Shown here piece after piece: positions 17,930 through 26,149 of a stretch of DNA of 64,000 bases. Each line of letters begins with the position of its first letter. Positions within the stretch are counted from its first letter, which is position 1. Below the pieces are notes generated by a model, which was not told the DNA's origin, searched no databases, and saw only the letters and a list, made by a program, of their open reading frames with translations. The translations under genes and the position numbers were made by a program. This DNA is from Chitinophagales bacterium (GTDB lineage Bacteria; Bacteroidota; Bacteroidia; Chitinophagales; UBA2359), in the NCBI GenBank assembly GCA_041392475.1, contig JAWKLZ010000002.1:1310501-1374500 (forward strand), read 5' to 3'.

Positions 17930-18151
17930 ATGAATTATAAAGACTTAGGTGAATTTGTTAAATCAGAACGCAAAAAACACGATTTCACCCAAGCAGATTT
18001 GGCAAAGTTGTCAGACGTAACAGATCGCACCATAAAAAACATCGAGGCTGGAATTAAAACACATATCAACACATTGAGAAAGGTAATGAAGGTCTTGGGA
18101 TATAAAGTGGATATGACTACTCAAATTGTTTTTAGTATTAAAAAAGATTGA
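17930..18151 (+). CDS. HipB-like helix-turn-helix regulator without adjacent HipA
   Basis: 73 residues comprising a single XRE/HipB-type HTH domain: LGEFVKSERKKHDFTQADLAKLSDV then TDRTIKNIEAG as the recognition helix. Its length and the closing NTLRKVMKVLGYKVDM match the antitoxin-like regulators normally followed directly by hipA-type kinase genes. Here no hipA follows: a terminator and the Uma2 gene come next. It may be an orphan antitoxin/regulator, or regulate the Uma2 gene; both are inferences. Confidence 0.85.
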   Translation: MNYKDLGEFVKSERKKHDFTQADLAKLSDVTDRTIKNIEAGIKTHINTLRKVMKVLGYKVDMTTQIVFSIKKD

Positions 18152-18163
18152 TTTTCAATATTT

Positions 18164-18189
18164 TTAAAGGAAAATAATTTTTCCTTTAA
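18164..18189 (+). terminator. Perfect hairpin between HTH and Uma2 genes
   Basis: TTAAAGGAAAA (18164-18174) and TTTTCCTTTAA (18179-18189) form an 11-bp stem with a TAAT loop, 12 bases after the HTH stop. It has no long T-run, so it is a weak terminator or a regulatory hairpin; it lies just upstream of the Uma2 -7 box. Confidence 0.55.
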
Positions 18190-18201
18190 TGATTTTTGTT
18201 T

Positions 18202-18209
18202 TATTTTTG
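18202..18209 (+). promoter_or_regulatory. -7 promoter box of Uma2 gene
   Basis: TATTTTTG matches TAnnTTTG and lies 22 bases before the Uma2 ATG. The -33 element is poor (TTTT within the hairpin arm). Confidence 0.45.
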
Positions 18210-18231
18210 TACGAATAATATAAGCATCAAT

Positions 18232-18945
18232 ATGGAATCCGCAGAAACCAATAAACATACAGATACTTTAGAAACAACTCCTCCAAATAGGAGTCTTTTG
18301 AAGTTGGCTTCCTTTGAAGAACTTCTAAAAGGAAAGTTGTTTTTGGTGGTAAATGAGCAATTGTTATTTGAGAAAGAAGGGAAGTATGTTTTTACCCAAA
18401 TCAATCTTGAAAACAACTATACGGCTGCAGATTACGCTGAACTTCCAGAAGGTGCTCCTTTTCAGTTAATACAAGGAAAATTGATTTTTATGGCTTCTCC
18501 TTACTACATCCACCAAAAAGTGTTGATGCGATTGGCAAATAAATTGGATACACACGTAGAAGAAAATGGGTTGGGAGAAGTGTTGCCTGCTCCAATGGAT
18601 GTTCATTTTGATGCTAAAAATGTCTATCAGCCTGATATTTTATTTGTATCGGTAGCTCGCAAAGATATCATTGACAAGTTCATACAAGGTGCGCCTGATT
18701 TGGTAGTAGAAATTTTGTCTAAAAGCACTGCTCAGAAAGATGAAACGGATAAAATGAAAATCTATGGCAAATATGATGTCTTAGAATATTGGATGATTCA
18801 CCCTACAGAGCAATGGGTAAAAGTGTATGAGAATCAATCAGGCGAAATGAAAGAGGTGGTCGAACTGCAACAAACGGGTAAATACCACTCTAAAACCATT
18901 GAAGGTTTTGTGTTGGATGTAGCGACTATTTTTAAAGGTTTGTAG
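18232..18945 (+). CDS. Uma2-family (DUF820) PD-(D/E)XK endonuclease-like protein
   Basis: 237 residues from the ATG at 18232, which directly follows the promoter box; the frame is open 12 codons upstream. The Uma2 fold begins near residue 75 (FQLIQGKLIFMASPYYIHQ) and has the nuclease core residues QPDILFVS, then APDLVVEILSKST and DKMKIYGKYDVLEYWMIHP. The first 70 or so residues are an extra N-terminal region not found in the compact family core. Uma2 genes are numerous in cyanobacteria and Bacteroidota; their function is largely unknown and may involve DNA cleavage or mobile-element biology. Confidence 0.85.
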   Translation: MESAETNKHTDTLETTPPNRSLLKLASFEELLKGKLFLVVNEQLLFEKEGKYVFTQINLENNYTAADYAELPEGAPFQLIQGKLIFMASPYYIHQKVLMRLANKLDTHVEENGLGEVLPAPMDVHFDAKNVYQPDILFVSVARKDIIDKFIQGAPDLVVEILSKSTAQKDETDKMKIYGKYDVLEYWMIHPTEQWVKVYENQSGEMKEVVELQQTGKYHSKTIEGFVLDVATIFKGL

Positions 18946-18947
18946 AA

Positions 18948-19094
18948 ATGAAATTTAGAATAGAAAACGTTGGAAACGCAAGAGATTTTGTTAGATTAGG
19001 GTTTACCATTCAAGCCATCAAACAAAGATTCACTTATTGGGTTTTGGGAGATGTCCAATTCATACGAGCAAGCCAATTTGACACTTTTATCTAA
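18948..19094 (+). CDS. Possible 48-residue small ORF coupled to Uma2
   Basis: An ATG two bases after the Uma2 stop opens a 48-codon frame ending at 19094 (starts MKFRIENVGNARDFVRLG). It is basic with no membrane segment or recognisable motif. The spacing suggests translational coupling, but the length is small and it could be a chance ORF or a gene remnant. Confidence 0.3.
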   Translation: MKFRIENVGNARDFVRLGFTIQAIKQRFTYWVLGDVQFIRASQFDTFI

Positions 19095-19159
19095 AATCTA
19101 AGCCTTATCTTTGGCTTTTGCACATTGAAGTGCATCCTCATATTAACTTCCATTATCCC

Positions 19160-20296
19160 ATGATTTATTTCGACCACGCTGCCACTACCCCCTTAGCCCC
19201 CGAAGTTTTAGAAGAAATGTTGCCCTATATGCAAGACTTTTATGGCAATGCCTCCTCCATTCATGCAATGGGGCGCCGCAGCCGAACTGCCATTGAGCGC
19301 GCCAGAAAAATTATTGCAGGACACCTCAACGCCTCTATTGGAGAGATTTTCTTTACTTCTTGTGGCACCGAATCCAGCAACATGGCATTGACCGCAGCCA
19401 TTCGAGATTGGGGTGTGAAGCACATCGTCAGTTCACCCATCGAACACCATTGCGTATTCCATACCATTGACGCACTCGAAAAATACGGAGAAGTCCAAAA
19501 ACACGCTGTGCGCTTGTTGCCGAATGGACATGTGGATTTGACACATTTAGAAGAAATGCTCCAACTTCTTCAAAATGAATCTACTTTGGTTTCACTCATG
19601 CACGTAAACAATGAAATCGGCAATATTTTGGATCTGCAAACGGTGAGTAAATTGTGTGAACAATATGGTGCATATTTGCACTCCGATACCGTTCAAACTT
19701 GGGGTTTTGAGCGTATAGATGTGCAGGCAATGAAGGTGAATTTTCTGACAGGTTCGGCACATAAGTTTCACGGTCCCAAAGGAATTGGATTTATTTATGT
19801 CAATTCTGATTACCCAATTCAACCCTTCCTTTTGGGCGGTTCGCAAGAACGCAACATGAGAGCTGGTACCGAAAATGTGTATGGAATTGTCGGAATGGCA
19901 AAGGCATTTGATTTGGCTTACAAGCATTTAGAAGAAAATCAAGTACATATTTTAGGCTTAAAAAACAAAATGATGACTGCCCTTCGACAAGCGATTCCAG
20001 CTATTTCCTTCAATGGTGATGCAGAGGGCAGATCGAGCTACAAAATCCTCAACGTGGCATTTCCCAGTCTCGCCAATGCAGACCTTTTGCTGTTGAATTT
20101 GGATATTGCAGGGATTTGCGCATCAGGCGGAAGTGCTTGCAGTTCGGGGGTGGACAAAGGTTCACACGTTTTACAGGCATTGCAGGGAGCAGATTCTACG
20201 ACGGTCAATGTGCGTTTTTCATTCTCCCGCTACAACACCGAAGAAGAAGTGGATAAAGTGGTGGACAAATTGAAGGAGATTTTGAAGGTTGCATAA
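19160..20296 (+). CDS. Cysteine desulfurase (class V aminotransferase fold)
   Basis: 378 residues starting MIYFDHAATTPLAPEV, the conserved N-terminus of NifS/IscS-type enzymes; a 14-codon upstream extension is ignored for that reason. The PLP lysine is in SAHKFHGPKG, and the catalytic Cys in ICASGGSACSSG. The enzyme removes sulfur from cysteine as a protein persulfide for Fe-S clusters, thiolated tRNA or other cofactors. No Fe-S scaffold genes are adjacent, so the acceptor is unclear; the short Cys loop resembles the group-I NifS/IscS family. Confidence 0.9.
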   Translation: MIYFDHAATTPLAPEVLEEMLPYMQDFYGNASSIHAMGRRSRTAIERARKIIAGHLNASIGEIFFTSCGTESSNMALTAAIRDWGVKHIVSSPIEHHCVFHTIDALEKYGEVQKHAVRLLPNGHVDLTHLEEMLQLLQNESTLVSLMHVNNEIGNILDLQTVSKLCEQYGAYLHSDTVQTWGFERIDVQAMKVNFLTGSAHKFHGPKGIGFIYVNSDYPIQPFLLGGSQERNMRAGTENVYGIVGMAKAFDLAYKHLEENQVHILGLKNKMMTALRQAIPAISFNGDAEGRSSYKILNVAFPSLANADLLLLNLDIAGICASGGSACSSGVDKGSHVLQALQGADSTTVNVRFSFSRYNTEEEVDKVVDKLKEILKVA

Positions 20297-20684
20297 ATTA
20301 AATTTAATCTATGATTTTATTTGATAATCAAACATTAAAATAGAAAACTATGTGCCAAAAGTCACTTAAAAAGGTAGAAAAATGATTGCATGCAATTACA
20401 AAAAAAGTCAGTAGCTAAGTGACTAAAAAAAGCAATAAATAACTTTTTGAAGAAAAATCGTGCTTTTTTCAACAAAAACAAATCACACAGACACCATTTT
20501 TCAGCCTTTTGGCATCTTTTCGTAAAGACACCCAATTGACCAGAAAAATAGTTTTGTGAACTGTATTGAAGTTCTGAAAAGAACTCTTTTTTTGAAAAAT
20601 ACGAACTAAAAAATTAGTTAAAAATCATTATCCTAAACCTTGAAGCAATGCTTTCCGCTCTGTTTCTTCAAACCTTCAATCAGC
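20297..20684. other. Intergenic region with possible promoter and attenuator
   Basis: 388 A/T-rich bases. A perfect -7 box TAGTTTTG lies at 20549-20556. Fourteen bases later AGTTCT-GAAA-AGAACT (20570-20585) is followed by C and seven T, which looks like a small terminator within the leader of the VWA gene. No gene is seen. Confidence 0.5.
20570..20593 (+). terminator. Terminator-like hairpin in VWA-gene leader
   Basis: A 6-bp stem with GAAA tetraloop and T7 tract. It could end read-through from the cysteine desulfurase gene or act as an attenuator; the stem is short, so this is tentative. Confidence 0.4.
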
Positions 20685-22292
20685 ATGAAAAACCTAAAAA
20701 ATCATTTAAAAATCAGCAGATTGTTATTTGTTGTAGTTTTGTTGGTAAGTTGTAATGGTTCGACCTTACATCGAGAAGGTATGGTTATCCAATCTCATGA
20801 TCAAATTGCTACAAGTACAAGCGAACATGAAATAACCCCCAACCTAGACGACAACGCTCAGAATCCCGACTTCAATACCGAAGAATACGATGTGATTGTC
20901 GAAAATCCATTTTTAGAAGCCACCAAAAATCCCTTGTCCACTTTTTCGATTGACGTAGATGCGGCTTCTTATAGCAACATGCGCCGATTCATCACCAACC
21001 ACCAACTTCCTCCAGCAGGTTCGGTTCGCATTGAAGAATTTATCAACTATTTCACCTACGATTATCCACAACCCAAAGGCGAACATCCTTTTTCGATTAC
21101 GACCGAAATAGACAAATGCCCCTGGAATGGCGATCATAAGGTGTTACACATTGGATTACAGGGCAAAAGAATGGACATTCAAGAATTGCCGCCCAACAAC
21201 CTCGTTTTCCTTTTGGATGTATCGGGTTCGATGAATGACCCTGATAAATTGCCTTTGTTGAAAAAAGCTATTCGTTTGTTGGTCAATGAAATGCGTCCAA
21301 GTGACCGAGTCGCAATCGTGGTCTATGCAGGGGCAGCGGGTTTGGTATTGCCTTCGACTTCGTTTGATGAAAAGAGCAAAATTTTGGAGGCAGTAGAACG
21401 GCTTGAAGCAGGTGGCTCGACAGCAGGTGGCGAAGGTATTAAATTGGCGTATCAAGAGGCGCAGAAAAATTTTATTGAAAAGGGCAACAACCGCATCATT
21501 TTGGCGACCGACGGTGACTTCAATGTAGGACCTTCTTCAGATGCTGCTTTGGTCAAAATGATTGAAGAAAAACGCAAATCGGGTGTCTTCTTGACCGTTT
21601 TGGGCTTTGGCACAGGCAATTACAAAGATTCCAAAATGGAACAATTGGCAGACAAAGGCAACGGAAACTATGCCTATATTGACAACATTATGGAAGCCAA
21701 AAAAGTATTGGTCAACGAAATTGGTGCTACACTTTTTACCATCGCCAAAGATGTAAAACTGCAAATCGAGTTCAACCCTGCAAAGGTGAAATCCTACCGT
21801 TTGATTGGCTACGAAAACCGCATGTTGCGCTCCGAAGACTTCAATGACGACACCAAAGATGCGGGTGAATTGGGCGCAGGTCATTCGGTGACAGCCCTAT
21901 ACGAAATCGTTCCTGCTGACTCCAATGCCCCTGTTGCCTCAGTAGATGCACTCAAATACCAACAAACCGACATCAAACCTTCTGCTATGGAAACGGACGA
22001 ATGGCTGACCGTCAAGTTCCGCTACAAGGCTCCTGATGCTACGCAAAGCCGCTTGATTGTGCAACCTGTCAAACAAAGTACAGTAGGCGTAGTTTCCAAC
22101 AACTTACCTTTCTCGGCTGCCGTTGCAAGTTTTGGGATGATTTTGCGGAATTCGGAACACAAGGGGGAAAGCTCTTATGAATTGGTGAAACGATTGGCGA
22201 GTCGTGCGAAAGGAGAAGATAAATTGGGTTATCGGGCAGAGTTTTTGAAGCTGGTGGAACAGGCGGAGGCTTTGGATAATCGGGGAGAATAG
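20685..22292 (+). CDS. VWA-domain lipoprotein (YfbK-like, DUF3520)
   Basis: 535 residues from the ATG at 20685; the signal segment ends in LLVSC, a lipoprotein signal. After a linker the N-terminal YfbK-type region has NPLSTFSIDVDAASYSNMRR, then a von Willebrand factor A domain with the MIDAS motif DVSGSM near residue 190 and LATDGDFNVG, and the C-terminal DUF3520 portion (GYENRMLRSEDFNDD, ALYEIVP). The family is membrane-anchored on the periplasmic face and its ligand is unknown. It has its own leader and no operon partner. Confidence 0.9.
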   Translation: MKNLKNHLKISRLLFVVVLLVSCNGSTLHREGMVIQSHDQIATSTSEHEITPNLDDNAQNPDFNTEEYDVIVENPFLEATKNPLSTFSIDVDAASYSNMRRFITNHQLPPAGSVRIEEFINYFTYDYPQPKGEHPFSITTEIDKCPWNGDHKVLHIGLQGKRMDIQELPPNNLVFLLDVSGSMNDPDKLPLLKKAIRLLVNEMRPSDRVAIVVYAGAAGLVLPSTSFDEKSKILEAVERLEAGGSTAGGEGIKLAYQEAQKNFIEKGNNRIILATDGDFNVGPSSDAALVKMIEEKRKSGVFLTVLGFGTGNYKDSKMEQLADKGNGNYAYIDNIMEAKKVLVNEIGATLFTIAKDVKLQIEFNPAKVKSYRLIGYENRMLRSEDFNDDTKDAGELGAGHSVTALYEIVPADSNAPVASVDALKYQQTDIKPSAMETDEWLTVKFRYKAPDATQSRLIVQPVKQSTVGVVSNNLPFSAAVASFGMILRNSEHKGESSYELVKRLASRAKGEDKLGYRAEFLKLVEQAEALDNRGE

Positions 22293-22619
22293 TGCTTTTT
22301 TTTGAACATGAACTGCTAGATAGAAAGGAACTTTTGCCTATGGAAGGTGAGGGTTTCTTTTTATTTTGAGACTTCTGTATATACTTGGATTTTATTATTT
22401 GTCATTCCAATGGAATCTTGTTTCGTTTTTTCAATCGCTGGTTTGGACTGATTGCACCACAATTTAACAGAAAAAAATGGTAACAAAAAGAAGTGGCTCA
22501 GATATTTCTGAATCCAAACATTTGTTCAATATATGACATTCTCTCATTCATCCAAAATCAATTGCCCATCGTAAGTGTTTTATGGATGTATTTCTACAAA
22601 ACAAAAATTTACGAAACAA
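22293..22619. other. Intergenic region
   Basis: 327 bases between two plus-strand genes. I see no convincing promoter, RNA or repeat in it. Confidence 0.4.
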
Positions 22620-23621
22620 ATGAAACTTACTTATTCCCTTATCATCAGCTTGTTGTTCATCACCCTTGAAGTATTTGGTCAGTCAGCACCTCAAAAATAT
22701 GTGTTAATGGAGCATTTCACCAATTCTCGTTGCAGCACCTGCGCTTCTCGAAACCCCGCTTTTTATGATGTGATTCACGCCCCCGAAAACGAGGGCAAGA
22801 TTCACCACATTACCATTCACCCTCCCTACCCTTATGAGCAATGTGCTTTTTATCAACACAATACCAACGACAACTTAGTCCGCACCGAATTTTATGGCGT
22901 ATTGGGAACACCTCGGGTTTTTGTTTGGGGAACTCAAAATTCGGAAGGCATCAAATTGTTGAGTCAAGAACGCTTGAATACGTTTTTGAACCAAACCGCA
23001 CCGATTGCCATCCTTGTAGAGGAAAGTACAGACGGCAATTCACGTACTGCCAACATAGAAGTCAAAAGTTATGAAAACATTGCTGGCGATAATTTGAAGT
23101 TGTTTGCAGCCGTTGTAGAAAAAGTGGTGAACTACAATGCGCCCAATGGAGAAAAGGAACATTTTGATGTATTGCGAAAAACGCTGCCAACCTATGACGG
23201 TATAGCCTTCAATCCTGCTGCAATGGGTGAAAGCAAGAACTTCAGTTTCACCTATGACTTAAACGCAGAGTGGGATGCGTCACAAATATATGTGGTCGCT
23301 TTTGTGCAGAATGTAGCGACCAAAGAAGTATTGAACTCAGGAACACGCTTTGACGAGGTGGCAACAGGCATTGAAGAAAGTGTTTTGGACAAAAACATTC
23401 GTTTGTACCCCAATCCTACCAACGACTTCATTCACCTCCAATTAAATGACAATCAATTGAATATTCAAGAAGTTGCGCTTTACAACAACAGCGGTGCTTT
23501 GCTGCAATCCTTTGAAGGAAATCCTTCTAAAATAGATGTACGAAGCTACCCTTCAGGCATTTATTTTGTAAAATTGAAGTCAGGTGAAGAAATGATTTAT
23601 AGAAAGGTGGTGGTGCAATAA
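22620..23621 (+). CDS. Omp28-related T9SS-secreted protein
   Basis: 333 residues from the ATG at 22620, which gives a clean signal peptide (MKLTYSLIISLLFITLEVFG). The Omp28-related domain shows a thioredoxin-like strand and redox motif in MEHFTNSRCSTCASRNP (CSTC). The C-terminal 75 residues form a type A T9SS sorting domain: RLYPNPTNDF, then VALYNNSGALL and a closing GIYFVKLKSGEEMIYRKVVV. It is exported and attached to or released from the cell surface. Function otherwise unknown. Confidence 0.85.
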   Translation: MKLTYSLIISLLFITLEVFGQSAPQKYVLMEHFTNSRCSTCASRNPAFYDVIHAPENEGKIHHITIHPPYPYEQCAFYQHNTNDNLVRTEFYGVLGTPRVFVWGTQNSEGIKLLSQERLNTFLNQTAPIAILVEESTDGNSRTANIEVKSYENIAGDNLKLFAAVVEKVVNYNAPNGEKEHFDVLRKTLPTYDGIAFNPAAMGESKNFSFTYDLNAEWDASQIYVVAFVQNVATKEVLNSGTRFDEVATGIEESVLDKNIRLYPNPTNDFIHLQLNDNQLNIQEVALYNNSGALLQSFEGNPSKIDVRSYPSGIYFVKLKSGEEMIYRKVVVQ

Positions 23622-23671
23622 AGAACGAAGGCTAAGTAATGTCAATATAACAACTTACCGATTTGAAGTAG

Positions 23672-23750
23672 AGACTTCCGAAATTTGCTTTTTAAGAAAC
23701 CATTCAAGCAATAAATCATATCATTTTTGAAAAATAAATTTCGGAAGTCT
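23672..23750. repeat. Inverted-repeat element, 15-bp arms with 49-nt spacer
   Basis: AGACTTCCGAAATTT (23672-23686) and AAATTTCGGAAGTCT (23736-23750) are perfect inverted repeats separated by 49 bases. The inner 13 bases of the arms match the element at 9330 in the form ACTTYYGAARTTT. It lies between convergent genes. Confidence 0.75.
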
Positions 23751-23778
23751 ATAGCATGAGGTCATTTTATTGGAGTTC

Positions 23779-25884
23779 CTATCCAATCCGATACACCCGA
23801 CACTCCTCTGCCTCCAATCCATAACTCACCGTATAATGCTTTCCATTAAAAACCAGATTTTTATCCGTCTCCGCAACATCCAAAGTAGTTGAAAAAACCA
23901 GTTCTAATGACTGGTTCTCAACCCCTTCAATAGCAGGAATCGCAAACCGTTTGCAGCGATTTTGGAGGTCGGTATTGGCTACAAAAACAAATTGTGGATT
24001 TTCGGCTTGTGTCCACACAACCACCTTTTTCCAAGTCATGGCATCGGGATAAATCAACCATTGTGTCCTTTGTGCTGCAATAATAGGAAGAATGTCTTCT
24101 GCCAACAATCGGAGGTAGGTAAGCAGGTGAAACAACATAGTATTTTTTCCCCATTCAAAAACTCCATTTGTAGCTTTTTCGGGGTCTTTCACCTGAAACA
24201 CAAAGTATTTGCTGTATTCTTCATTGTGTTCAGCATGACCCAAATGTGTATTGCGGGTCTCGAATCCCAAGCCCATATAACTCGGCATATCCGCCACAAA
24301 AAATGCCACAAACATCCGCAAAACGTTGCCCGCCACATAAAACTTGTCAAAACGAGGGTCGTCTTTATCGGCAGTCATCACCGTAAAATTGGGCGCAAAA
24401 CTTCGGGTGTCTAAGAAGTCCAAATATTGCCGAAAACGCTGCAAAAAATCGGGCGTACCGACAACAGTCGACTGCAAATCGCCCAAAGTGCTATCGGCAT
24501 CAGAGGCTTCGAGATGATCGGCTTCATCGCCATAACCCATAAAATCGGTATGCGCCAAAAACGTTTCGGCAAAATAGCCAAAGTAAGCAATATCTTGTTT
24601 TTGAATGTGTTGTTTGACATACTTCAATAAATCATAGTAGTCATCTATTGCAGCAAGCACACCTTCGGGACGCATTTGTACGTGCGACATATCTCCTCGC
24701 ATAAAGTCAAAATTGAAGGCAGCTTGCATTTCCCCATATTTCTTACCGACATATTCCCAAATTTCGGTTCGGGGCTTCGAAAAATCTATCGCCCAATCTC
24801 GATTATCGTCCAATCGTTCATAGAGTTTGTAGCGGGTCAAAGGGCCAAAAACGCGAGACATTTCTTGTTTTCGTTCTTCAATGATTTTGAAGTCTCGCCA
24901 CACAATCCCCATTTCATCCACTATTTCACTGTTCGTATCTACTTCCACACCCCGATACGGCGGAGCCATTGTTGCAGGAAGCGGCTCATACCCTTCTGCA
25001 ATTAAGTGTTTCATCAAAGCAATCCGACGATTCAATCGCAATGCTGCATCCTCCGCTTTGCCAAACAAAATTTCACTTCTTTGCTGTTCTTCAATGGCAT
25101 TGGAGAAAAATATTCCTCGCTCCAATGGAAAATCCATTTCCTCATCTTCTGCCGTTCCTTCAATTTTCAAAAACTCCAATATGCGTTCTTGCACTGCAAT
25201 GTGTAGGTTTTCGGTGTGATTGGTGATTTGATAATCGTTTCTTTGTACCCATTCAAAATAGTGCGGATTCGCCAACACAATTTCCGAAAAACGATCAGTA
25301 TGTGGAATGACATCCATCCCAACCGTTTTGCCCATCAAATGCAGAATATTGACCATTGCCCGCAACTGCTTTTCGACCGTATTCAGATGGTCAAAAGCCA
25401 CTACCCACTCCAAACTGAAAAACTCTCGATTGATGTTCCAACTACTCATCCCGTACAAACTCCCAACAACGCCTGGCTCCCAAATCGGCAATAGGTGAAT
25501 CGAATCTTGGAATTTGGGTAAGGTGAGAGCGTATTTCACCACATTCCAAAAACTGCCAACTGTCCGCACATTAATTCCCACCATGTTGCTACGTTTCAGC
25601 CATGCGCCATTGGTTTGTTGTCTTACAGGACTTTTCAATACCTCTGGTAAATCTGCAATCGGAAAACTGGGGTCGGTGTATTGGGGTGAAAGTGCCAAGT
25701 CAATGGCTTCTCCAAATTTGCTGCGTAGAATCGCCATCGTGTCAACGACACTGAAAGACACCGCTTTTTCGGGCAACAGATTGGGAACAAACGAGTTTTT
25801 CCCACTGCTGTACAGTTGCTTCAATGGGCTTTGTTGCCATTGCCAATTGTCTTGGTATTCTTGGTAGGTTTTGGGGATGTGCAT
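23779..25884 (-). CDS. Alpha-amylase-fold (GH13-like) protein
   Basis: 701 residues without a signal peptide, so cytoplasmic. Possible GH13 signatures are TVGMDVIPHTDRFSE (region I-like), FDFMRGDMSHVQ (region II, with R-x-D), IAYFGYFAETF (region III Glu) and NTHLGHAEHNEE (region IV-like). The N-terminal WQWQQSPLKQLY and the C-terminal beta domain (LELVFSTTLDVAE) complete it. These suggest a retaining glucan hydrolase or transferase, but the motifs are divergent, so activity is uncertain. No glycogen genes are adjacent. Long opposite-strand frames are shadows. Confidence 0.6.
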   Translation of the reverse strand: MHIPKTYQEYQDNWQWQQSPLKQLYSSGKNSFVPNLLPEKAVSFSVVDTMAILRSKFGEAIDLALSPQYTDPSFPIADLPEVLKSPVRQQTNGAWLKRSNMVGINVRTVGSFWNVVKYALTLPKFQDSIHLLPIWEPGVVGSLYGMSSWNINREFFSLEWVVAFDHLNTVEKQLRAMVNILHLMGKTVGMDVIPHTDRFSEIVLANPHYFEWVQRNDYQITNHTENLHIAVQERILEFLKIEGTAEDEEMDFPLERGIFFSNAIEEQQRSEILFGKAEDAALRLNRRIALMKHLIAEGYEPLPATMAPPYRGVEVDTNSEIVDEMGIVWRDFKIIEERKQEMSRVFGPLTRYKLYERLDDNRDWAIDFSKPRTEIWEYVGKKYGEMQAAFNFDFMRGDMSHVQMRPEGVLAAIDDYYDLLKYVKQHIQKQDIAYFGYFAETFLAHTDFMGYGDEADHLEASDADSTLGDLQSTVVGTPDFLQRFRQYLDFLDTRSFAPNFTVMTADKDDPRFDKFYVAGNVLRMFVAFFVADMPSYMGLGFETRNTHLGHAEHNEEYSKYFVFQVKDPEKATNGVFEWGKNTMLFHLLTYLRLLAEDILPIIAAQRTQWLIYPDAMTWKKVVVWTQAENPQFVFVANTDLQNRCKRFAIPAIEGVENQSLELVFSTTLDVAETDKNLVFNGKHYTVSYGLEAEECRVYRIG

Positions 25885-25910
25885 TTTAGATACTTAGTTG
25901 ATACTATCGT

Positions 25911-26052
25911 TTTATCCCCTTTTGGGCAGTAGTTTGCTAAAATAAAATCTCTATTCTTAGCCCACGAATTAATTTGTGGGCTAAGAATGGGTTTGATAAG
26001 CAGTTGATTGTAACTTTATAAAATAGTGTTTTATCAACCAAGAGGGGATAAA
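25911..26052. repeat. 142-bp nested palindromic element
   Basis: Outer 15-base inverted repeat TTTATCCCCTTTTGG (25911-25925) with CCAAGAGGGGATAAA (26038-26052, one G-T pair). Inside, a 17-bp near-perfect hairpin spans 25953-25988 (arms ATTCTTAGCCCAC/GTGGGCTAAGAAT). It lies between two minus-strand genes and has no coding capacity. Confidence 0.65.
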
Positions 26053-26149
26053 TGAATTCTTTTATTAGATTCAAATGTAATCATATATCAGTTCTCTACA
26101 AAATAGTTATTACAATTTGTACAAAAGCATCTTACGAGAATCCATATAA

